Under the pieces are notes generated by a model. The model saw only the letters and a program-made list of their open reading frames with translations, ran no database searches and was not told the DNA's origin. DNA of 15,000 nt from Trachelipus rathkii. Lineage: Eukaryota; Arthropoda; Malacostraca; Isopoda; Trachelipodidae. The translations under genes were made by a program, and so were the position numbers. Every line of letters starts with the position of its first letter. Positions within the stretch are counted from its first letter, which is position 1. Where the stretch lies: NCBI GenBank assembly GCA_015478945.1, contig JABUQX010021293.1:32501-47500 (forward strand), given 5' to 3'. Shown here in pieces: positions 9,050 through 15,000 of the stretch.

Positions 9050-9226
9050 ATGGTATTGTTATTGTTACAGGTTATTGATAGTAATGACATAACAGGACTA
9101 TCTTATGATTTCCCTATACACCCAATCAAGGAAAGTTCGAATGAGCTTCATATAAACTTTAATTTAACTATTATATTATTTAAAATCCCAAAAGACTCTT
9201 TACTGATGTGCAATTTAGAAACTTGA
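9050..9226 (+). CDS. Hypothetical 58-codon ORF, unknown
   Basis: The ATG at 9050 follows a TAA directly, and the frame ends at TGA 9224-9226. After a Leu-rich start (MVLLLLQ), the translation is mixed and protein-like (DSNDITGLSYDFPIHPIKES). TTATTGTTACAG ends at 9070 and could be a 3' splice site, in which case 9071-9223 would be an exon-like segment continuing the idea of the open stretch at 8889-8999. No family is recognised and no donor site confirms it. It may be chance or a transposon remnant. Confidence 0.22.
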   Translation: MVLLLLQVIDSNDITGLSYDFPIHPIKESSNELHINFNLTIILFKIPKDSLLMCNLET

Positions 9227-9336
9227 ATATTTTTCATGTTCTTTGTCAGAAGAAAAAAAAAATCCAAACAATGTATTAGGGAAAAGGAGGGAGACAAGTT
9301 TTACTTAAAGTCTCCCAATTCACCCCTAACAACGTT
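9227..9336. other. Short spacer
   Basis: AT-rich with an A-tract (9252-9261). Nothing was recognised. Confidence 0.4.
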
Positions 9337-9515
9337 TTATATATTATATATATATATAGAGTATATAATATATATTATTATTATATATATATAATATATT
9401 ATATACTATTATATATATATATATATATATATATAATAATATTATTATATTATATATATTATTACCTATACTAAATATTAATAAAATAAAAAATATATAT
9501 ATATATTATATAAAA
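9337..9515. repeat. (TA)n array
   Basis: Alternating TA with ATTATTAT interruptions, fading into A-rich sequence on the right. Confidence 0.92.
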
Positions 9516-10105
9516 ATAATGAAACAATAACAATAAAATATAAGCTGTAAATTAGAATAATTTTTTAAAAATATCTCTCAAATTGTTGAAAATAATAGCT
9601 AAAAATTAAAAAAAAAAAAAACAACCACTTGCAGCTGGGTTTTTTGTTTTTTTAAGTGGGTTTTTAGTTTGTTTTTTTTTTTTGTTGGGTTTTTTATGCT
9701 AATAAATGATTCCTCATTAATTATGGCTTCAACCATGATTGATGGTGATTATTATTTTAATTTTACTTTATTTTATTTTTTTTAATTGTTTCCTACTATT
9801 ATTTAGCAGAATTTGATGAAAATTCATTTTCCACAAAAACTCAAAAGGTATGACAGAAGCTGTTAAAATAATAAGTAATTAAATCCGAGACCATAATAAA
9901 ACTAGGCATTAAATCGCCATAACCTGTTAATAAATCTTAATAAAATATGAATAAAAAAAAAACCTTCATTGAAAGTTTAAGTTCAAAAGTTTTGCAATGA
10001 CGTAACTTGTCATTCTGGAGAACACTCTCCATCTGTATCCCAAAATCCCAAACTTTAGGAAATCTTGCATTTTTCAGCGGGTTTCCATCCAAAGTGGTAC
10101 CCATA
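9516..10105. other. AT-rich spacer with A/T tracts
   Basis: Includes a 14-base A tract (9608-9621) followed by CAACCACTTGCAGCTGGG and long T tracts up to 9695. The reverse complement of this segment resembles 8730-8765. No gene was recognised. TTCCTACTATTATTTAG before 9808 looks like a splice acceptor but is unsupported. Confidence 0.4.
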
Positions 10106-10273
10106 ATATTATATTATATATATATATATATACTATAAATATTTGAGTTATATATATATATTATATTATATATATATTATTACCTAATATATATATATAT
10201 ATATATATAGTATATATATATATATAAATATCTATATATATATCTATATTATATATATATATATTTATTATAT
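10106..10273. repeat. (TA)n array
   Basis: Alternating TA with phase flips and two TATC interruptions. Confidence 0.93.
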
Positions 10274-10560
10274 GTTTTGGTGGAAAGAACACAGACCGGC
10301 CACACGGAATCCATTTAAAGTTAGGGGGGGGCGGAGTTCCAGGTATCAAAATTCGATTCAATAAATAATGTCCGACATGAACCATACACGGGCCGCCTTT
10401 GATAATGTTTTTTTATGTCACAGGAAGCAGGGAAAATAGAAGGAAGAGTGTTCCAAGATTTACCAGTTATGTGCGATATGTGTTTTAGATGAGCATAAAG
10501 CAGTAAAGTCTGATGGATTAGAATGAGTTGTGGTACAGAAAAAAGAAGAAAAGACTGCGA
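10274..10560. other. Spacer, nothing identified
   Basis: Contains a G8 run (10324-10331) and moderate-complexity sequence. The 74-codon minus-strand frame here runs into the (TA)n array and shows no motif. It could include a diverged upstream part of the plus-strand retrotransposon relic, but I could not align it. Confidence 0.35.
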
Positions 10561-10727
10561 TTATATATATATATATATAATATATTAAATATTATCTATA
10601 TAATATAATATTATATATATAAATAATATAATATATATATATATAATATAATATATAATAGGTATATAGTATATAGTATATAATATAATACTATATATCA
10701 TATTATATATATATATGGTCATATATA
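10561..10727. repeat. (TA)n array cutting the 5' side of the LINE relic
   Basis: Alternating TA with GGTATATAG-type interruptions. Recognisable reverse transcriptase sequence starts directly after it, so it occupies the place of the missing upstream coding region. Confidence 0.92.
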
Positions 10728-11890
10728 TGGGTCCTAAGTATTAATAGCGGAGTGAAGCAGGGTATGTGTTATGTCTCCTTGGATCATTCAATTTGTATAT
10801 GGATGGAAGTATATAGAAAGAATTAGAGATGGGGGGGTGGCAGGAAATTGGTGTTAGAATGATGGGAATGGAGGTGAGTGGAGGGTGCCCTACTTATTAT
10901 AATGCGGATGATTTGGTTCTTGGTGAAATTCTGAAGAGAGTTTTGAGAAGATTTGTAGAGGAGTTTGGCAGGTTTGGTAGGGTTTATAAAAGGAGTGGGT
11001 TTGAAAGTAACGTAGATAAGAGAATAAGGGTATGGTTGTGAGTGAGGGACAGTCCTCGGTGTGAAATTATGTTAGATGCTGGAGCAGCTGGAACAAGTGT
11101 CTGAGTTTAAGTATTTAGGATATTATGGTTGGAATGAAAAAGGAACGGACATGATGCAGAGTGGTAGTAGAAAGTTGTGATGGCAGGAAATGTTGCTGGG
11201 AGCAATTAAATTCGGTCGGTAGATGTAAATAAAAAACTAATTCGTTGAGTGCGCTGTGGTCTTACAGGAGGGTTTGTTGTTTCCCGTTGTTAATGGTATG
11301 TAGTTGGAGACTATTGTCTATGGAATAAGACGGTATTGATCTAAAGTGTCAATGTGTATCAGCTGGATGGAACAATCTTAGTGGCGTGTTAGGAGAGAAG
11401 AAATGATAACAATGAGGAATGAATTGTATAATATAGAGTTTATGTGGTGGAAGAAAAGGGGTAGATATGAGATAATAAATAAAAGAATTACGTTAAGGAG
11501 CGTAGTTACCCTTTATTTTCGGAGAAGTATGAATAATTTAGTCGGGGCTTGGATGAATCGGAATTGTTATTAGTGTTAAATTGTCGTTGGGATCGACCGG
11601 CCTTGCGGAGGACTCGGCAAGAAAAAGTGGGATCTGTGTCAATTAAGGAAATGTCTAGAGAGAGATAAATGTGAGTTTGACAGAGGCGAGCGAAGAAATA
11701 TGCATAATAGGAGTGAAAGGTGGGATTTTGTGAGGGAGGGTGGTATGGCATGTGTCCCCACCTGGGCCAGCGGATGATGAATCCCTATCACTGCGATTAT
11801 GCCATATTGAGGAGATCCTTTCTCTGGTCCCCGTGAAAAGCTCTAGGGTGAAATTTTCTGACTGCGACGACTTTTTGGGAATAGGTAATT
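10728..11890 (+). pseudogene. Non-LTR retrotransposon relic (reverse transcriptase C-terminal part)
   Basis: Plus-strand segments in shifting frames follow the order of a LINE-type reverse transcriptase family common in decapods. INSGVKQG (codons 10740-10763) fits the conserved NxGVxQG motif. YNADDLVL (ADD at 10904-10912) fits the catalytic YADD box with its Tyr displaced. VEEFGRFGRVYKR fits the conserved helix that follows; this lies in a 70-codon frame starting at ATG 10829. EFKYLGYYG (about 11103) fits the FKYLG motif, and AIKFGR and VLQEGLL fit the next block. Around 11690-11750 a segment with NRSERWDFVREGG fits the C-terminal end. A further 53-codon stop-to-stop frame (about 11730-11886) may be the shifted C-terminus. 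Many stops, the frameshift after 10763 and the lost 5' side make it dead. Its style differs from the minus-strand Jockey-like relic, so it is a separate element. Confidence 0.68.
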
Positions 11891-11896
11891 AGTAGG

Positions 11897-12032
11897 GTGG
11901 AGGTAATGGGTAGGGCTTTTCTTTTCGACTTGTATCACATTCTTCTACTACTTTTCTTGTTTCCGGTTGCATTGTCACGACGCCTTTCCCCAGTCCTGTG
12001 GGAACACACCCAAAAGGTAATGATGTACCTAA
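11897..12032 (+). other. Signal-peptide-like frame, unsupported exon candidate
   Basis: The ATG at 11897 opens a frame whose first 30 residues contain a strongly hydrophobic run (YHILLLLFLFPVALS). A donor-like AAAAG/GTAATG falls at 12016/12017, just before the (TA)n array. This could be a secreted-protein first exon, but no promoter or downstream exon is visible. T- and C-rich DNA readily gives such hydrophobic frames. The 3' tail of the retrotransposon relic is the simpler explanation. Confidence 0.15.
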
Positions 12033-12221
12033 TGTATATATATATTATATCCCAATATTATATATTATATATATATTTATATATTACTATATTTAAAATA
12101 TATTATCATAATATATATATATCCTATATATTTTTAATTATATATATATATATTAATATAGTATAATATATTTATATATATATCCAAGTATATAATATTA
12201 TAATATATATATATATAATGA
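12033..12221. repeat. (TA)n array
   Basis: Alternating TA with phase flips. Frames crossing it on both strands are Tyr/Ile low complexity. Confidence 0.92.
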
Positions 12222-12645
12222 ATCGCTCCGACTGCTAATGGGTTAGAAATTATTGAAGATGATGTTTGTAATGGACATCTTTTGAAAACAGAAGTCCTAT
12301 GACGTATTAAGGTCAATCCTCACACTGCAATCCCGAATGACCTCCACTCTGATGCTTTGAAGGATTAAAACATCGCCGAAGAAGAATGAACGTTAGGAGT
12401 CTTTCAATTATTGGTATCAGGAAATTTAGAGGAAAGAATGTCAAAATAAAAACTCACTCGTATTCAGCTGACGTGTATCTGACGTGCTTTTCTGCAAATT
12501 TATTTTCTGACGTAAGAGACTGTAGCAAAGTACTTGAAAAAGGCTACGTAACAGATTATTTCTGAATAGAGGTGAGGAAGAGAGATCATTATTTTAAGAT
12601 TCAGGCTTAAAGATAACGGTTTTCCCCGAAAAGGCAACAATGCAT
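12222..12645. other. Unrecognised spacer with TGACGT cluster
   Basis: Moderate-complexity sequence with no recognised gene. Three TGACGT words occur within 45 bp (12469-12474, 12480-12485 and 12508-12513, the last reading TGACGTAA), and CTACGTAA lies near 12544. These match half-sites for bZIP factors of the CREB/ATF type, but no promoter context is visible. Confidence 0.4.
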
Positions 12646-12740
12646 GAGAGAGAGAGAGAGAGAGACGAAGAGAAGAGGAGAGGAGATCCCGAGAGAGGTA
12701 CGATATGAAATGAGAGAGGAGAGAGAGAGAGAGAGAGAGA
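12646..12740. repeat. Compound (GA)n microsatellite
   Basis: Two purer (GA)n blocks (12646-12665 and 12712-12740) separated by degenerate GA-rich sequence. The 82-codon minus-strand frame over this region is a Leu-Ser repeat translation and is not a gene. Confidence 0.93.
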
Positions 12741-12798
12741 TTTAACATGCCATCAACGATAATAAAGGTTTCCCCATTTTATCTTACAATCTCAAAGC

Positions 12799-12952
12799 AT
12801 ATATATAATATATATTTATTATTACTATATAGTATATATAATATATGAGGTATATATATACTAAATATATATATATATGTATAGTATATATATATCGTAT
12901 ATATAGTACTAATATAGTATATACTTATATACTATATATATATATAGGTTAT
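12799..12952. repeat. Degenerate TA-rich array
   Basis: Alternating TA broken by TAGTATA and GGTATA words. Confidence 0.9.
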
Positions 12953-13272
12953 ATACTATTTATGACTTTAATGAGTTCCTAAGGACAGGACGGTGTGCGA
13001 ACCATTTGAATTGACTGTCATTTTATGGATACCTTAATTTGGAAAAATAACATTAAGAGATGAGTCATACATTTATTTACCTATATTAATGTGAATGAGA
13101 AACCATTGTTGTTGCATTCTATTTGCTGGTGTTATTAATAATCCGAGTGTATATTTTTTTGTTAGTTTTCAGTTTTTTACACATGCAGCACTCTCATCTG
13201 GACCCAAGACGGATTTCTTGTGCTGCCCTTCATTATATAAACATATTATATGCAAACAAACGCTTCCCACGA

Positions 13273-13278
<6 letters not shown>
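12953..13278. other. Spacer, nothing identified
   Basis: Two overlapping plus-strand frames (from 13095 and 13123) run into the (AG)n tract and end in Glu-Arg repeats. They show no family motif and are most likely noise. If the hAT-derived fragment at 13316-13715 once continued, its C-terminal dimerisation part should lie here on the minus strand, but I could not recognise it. Confidence 0.35.

Positions 13279-13315
<37 letters not shown>
13279..13315. repeat. (AG)n microsatellite
   Basis: A 37-bp uninterrupted AG dinucleotide tract. It abuts the end of the hAT-derived protein fragment on its right. Confidence 0.96.
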
Positions 13316-13318
<3 letters not shown>

Positions 13319-13715
13319 TTTTCATTGTTTCAAATGAGTTTAGTAAATAATTCCATTCAACAAGAATGAGGTTTTCAGCCCTACTTTCGATAGATTCGGT
13401 ATCTTTCATTGACGATTTTATTTCATTTTCTTGTAAGTCTGGTTCATCTCAATAAATTTAGTCTTCCACAGTGCACTTTTTGCCTCTTGGTAGTCTATTA
13501 ATTCCATTTCCAAGTTACCAAGGTCAAGCGAATTAAACTTTGATAACTTGAGATCTTCAAATTGAATAGTATGTGGATATAGAATGAATTGTAAAGTAGT
13601 ATCTAGTTCTCGGAATTGAACAAACCTTTCTGAAAATGAATACTTGGCTTCTTGAATACTCTTAAACATTTCTCAGAAATCATCGTTCAATAATGAATGA
13701 AGATTTGTGACATTT
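13316..13715 (-). pseudogene. hAT-derived protein fragment (ZBED5/GTF2IRD2-like), broken
   Basis: The minus-strand 83-codon frame 13418-13669 reads as real protein. FSERFVQFREL, then LQFILYPHTIQFEDL, then LEMELIDYQ and SALWKTKF follow the order and spacing of the region before the C-terminal dimerisation domain in hAT-transposase-derived proteins such as ZBED5, FAM200 and GTF2IRD2 relatives. Upstream the same frame continues past one TGA (about 13675-13677) with NLHSLLNDDF. Near 13430 the homology shifts frame into ENEIKSSMKDTESIESR, then LVEWNYLLNSFETMKK (to about 13318), matching the segment that normally leads into the TxFGSTYxCE motif. That motif is missing, and the (AG)n tract begins there. 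One stop, one shift and truncation at both ends indicate a pseudogene fragment. The family call is from memory. It is a different hAT branch from the relic at the left end. Confidence 0.62.
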
Positions 13716-13765
13716 TTAAATTACAAAGAAATGTATGGGTGTCTCCTGAAAGCTCTTCTCACAGT

Positions 13766-13920
13766 AGCATAACTGGACATTTGTTTGGTATAAATACCTA
13801 AAAGCGAAGTGGGTCACATTTCAGCGATTATTTTCTTTCTAAATTCTTGAAAAATTTAATGACTAGCATAAACTGGAGCGACTTGTGTTTGGTATAATAC
13901 GCTAAAGGCGAAGTGGGTCA
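13766..13920. repeat. Duplicated ~50-bp sequence, ~100-bp spacing
   Basis: Copy 1 (13766-13816) and copy 2 (13865-13920) both read AGCATAA-CTGGA, then TTTGGTATAA, then CTAAA-GCGAAGTGGGTCA, with small differences. A third partial copy of GTGGGTCAC lies at about 13942-13950. This is either two units of a decayed satellite or an internal duplication in a dispersed repeat. Confidence 0.75.
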
Positions 13921-14065
13921 ATGGAAATGTGGGTGCGAACAGTGGGTCACTTTGGTAATGTGGACACGCTGGTCAGTTGGTTCGCCATCCATGGCCTAGG
14001 AAACTCCCCAAACTCTAGTGGAATTAGGTAGGCCTTTGGCCCTTGCCAAGGAAGCTCGAGGGGGA
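13921..14065. other. Moderate-GC spacer, probably repeat body
   Basis: Contains GCCATCCATGGCC and CCTTTGGCCCTTGCCAAGG-type words, less AT-rich than its flanks. It probably continues the dispersed repeat that holds the duplicated 50-bp sequence. No open frame of note. Confidence 0.35.
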
Positions 14066-14214
14066 TATATATATATATATATTACTAATATCTTCAGAAT
14101 GATTAGCATATATAGTAGGTTATAAATATTAAGAGATATTAAAGAATAATATAATATATATAAATATACACGAGAATTTAGTGACGAAACATATATATTA
14201 TATATATATATATA
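14066..14214. repeat. Degenerate TA-rich array
   Basis: Starts and ends with purer (TA)n around a less regular AT-rich centre. Confidence 0.85.
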
Positions 14215-14325
14215 AAGTTTAATCTTTCTTTCATAAACTTGTATAGTTTTGCATAGCCCTTCTCAAAATCATGTTTTGTAACACTACTCCTTTGCTATCA
14301 GCTGAACTTGGTTCCGAAAAAGGAA

Positions 14326-14409
<84 letters not shown>
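14326..14409. repeat. Perfect (TAC)28 trinucleotide array
   Basis: 84 bp, 28 uninterrupted TAC units, with no impurity. The perfection suggests a young or actively length-variable microsatellite. Confidence 0.98.
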
Positions 14410-14440
14410 AGTCAATAAATTAATTCTTTAAAGAAACAGT

Positions 14441-14540
14441 GGATCATTGTAGCCACTGTGGTTCAATCTGGAGATTGACAGAGTTGCAAGGGCACTGGTT
14501 TGATTCCCCTTCCGGATCCTAGGTAACAATTACCTAGAGA
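14441..14540 (+). repeat. tRNA-derived SINE-like segment
   Basis: TAGCCACTGTGG (14450-14461) resembles a pol III A box, and GGTTTGATTCC (14497-14507) is a near-perfect B box, with tRNA-like spacing of 47 bp. GGATC at 14441-14445 can pair with GATCC at 14515-14519 as a partial acceptor stem, but the T stem does not pair properly. A perfect inverted repeat TCAATCT GG AGATTGA lies at 14463-14478. An 8-bp perfect hairpin (CTAGGTAA CAA TTACCTAG) follows at 14519-14537. A decayed SINE head is more likely than a working tRNA. Confidence 0.5.
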
Positions 14541-14765
14541 AGTTTCCCTTCTAGAATAGGGCTATGCACGTTATGTGTTAAAAAATATGTGTTAAAAATT
14601 GTTCGAATGTTACATAAAAATCTCCATTAAAAATCGTAATCTATATGAAAAATATTTCAAAATGTTATGAAAATTTTATGAAAGCTTTTATTTAATCTAT
14701 TAGACTTTTAAAAATGTTATTAACATTTTATTCATTTAAACTAGGAAGTTTTATTTTTTTTTCAT
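14541..14765. other. AT-rich spacer, possible element body
   Basis: AT-rich with TTAAAAA and TTATGAAA repeats. It lies between the SINE-like head and the TACCGCTACCGG segment and could belong to either. No gene. Confidence 0.35.
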
Positions 14766-14885
14766 TTACTTAAAAGTACCGCTACCGGAATAGCGGCGGT
14801 ATTTTTTAAAAAAAATATCATTACCGGCTTTCCTTTTTTCGACCATTACCGCTACCGGTACAACCTGTTCTTTAAAAGTAACTCA
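14766..14885. mobile_element. hAT-like subterminal segment with TACCGCTACCGG repeats
   Basis: TACCGCTACCGG occurs twice (14777-14788 and 14847-14858), with a further TTACCGG at 14821-14827 and a partial inverted copy (TAGCGGCGGTA, 14791-14801) that can fold with the first. TTAAAAGTA occurs beside the first copy and again near 14872, there continuing ACTCATTCC. Short repeated motifs and AAAAGTAACT words are typical of hAT transposon ends. No defined terminal repeat or target duplication was found, so the element type is inferred. Confidence 0.4.
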
Positions 14886-14903
14886 TTCCACCTCTGTTTA
14901 TGC

Positions 14904-14957
<54 letters not shown>

Positions 14958-14966
14958 ATATTATAA

Positions 14967-14998
<32 letters not shown>

Positions 14999-15000
14999 TT
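14904..15000. repeat. (TA)n array running off the window
   Basis: Almost pure TA from 14904 to the last base, with one ATTTTATATTATAA interruption. Confidence 0.95.

Noticed and set aside
9808..9850. Small exon between TTATTTAG and AAAAG/GTATGA
   Set aside because: Splice-like words are common in AT-rich DNA; no coding continuity or neighbouring exon was found.
11506..11751. 81-codon minus-strand frame
   Set aside because: It is antisense to the C-terminal part of the plus-strand LINE relic.
12500..12748. Leu/Ser-rich minus-strand frame that looks like a signal peptide
   Set aside because: The pattern comes from translating the (GA)n repeat.
13095..13350. Two overlapping plus-strand frames ending in Arg-Glu repeats
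   Set aside because: The repeats come from the (AG)n microsatellite, and the rest shows no family motif.
14441..14519. Functional tRNA gene
   Set aside because: Boxes are present, but the T stem does not pair, the acceptor stem has only 5 of 7 pairs and no convincing anticodon arm was found.
1..15000. CRISPR array or prokaryotic operon
   Set aside because: The repeats are microsatellites without spacer architecture, and there are no long ORFs or ribosome binding sites.

Overview
The window looks like intergenic or intronic DNA from an invertebrate nuclear genome, most likely a decapod crustacean (shrimp, crab or crayfish type). The reasons are: very long, impure (TA)n arrays every 0.5-1.5 kb, (GA)n and (TAC)n microsatellites, no long open reading frame, and degraded transposable elements whose translations resemble families I know from decapod genomes. 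That assignment rests on remembered family resemblance and repeat style, not on a database search. I see no intact host gene, no rRNA or true tRNA, no CRISPR array and no prokaryotic signal.

Layout. 1-1130 holds the relic of a hAT-superfamily DNA transposase on the minus strand, broken by stops and frameshifts and running off the left edge. 1130-5040 is mostly (TA)n arrays separated by unrecognised AT-rich spacers, one weak tRNA-like (SINE-like) segment near 3250 and one hAT-terminus-like motif at 3462. 5045-6660 is the minus-strand relic of a Jockey-like non-LTR retrotransposon (endonuclease and linker); it stops at a (TA)n array where the reverse transcriptase should begin. 7264-7501 is a GC-rich island made of degenerate GGTGCGG repeats. 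7640-8072 is the largest (TA)n array. 8073-10560 has AT-rich spacers, a perfect GC-rich hairpin (8596-8618), homopolymer blocks (T8G10 and T9G9), two inverted-related A/T-tract segments and two short protein-like open stretches of unknown origin (8889-8999 and 9050-9226).

10728-11890 is a plus-strand relic of a second non-LTR element, covering the C-terminal part of the reverse transcriptase and its 3' domain; its 5' side is cut at another (TA)n array. 12222-12790 has TGACGT motifs and (GA)n blocks. 13316-13715 (minus) is a fragment of a hAT-derived protein of the ZBED5/GTF2IRD2-like type, with one internal stop and one frameshift, ending against a 37-bp (AG)n tract. 13766-13920 contains a ~50-bp sequence duplicated about 100 bp apart. 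A perfect (TAC)28 array, a tRNA-derived SINE-like segment with an adjacent perfect hairpin, and a hAT-like subterminal segment with two TACCGCTACCGG copies lie at 14326-14880, and a (TA)n array closes the window.

The relics do not work together as a pathway. They record at least two hAT-type and two non-LTR insertions, decayed and cut up by expanding simple repeats. Most longer apparent ORFs are antisense shadows of these relics or translations of (TA)n and (GA)n tracts.
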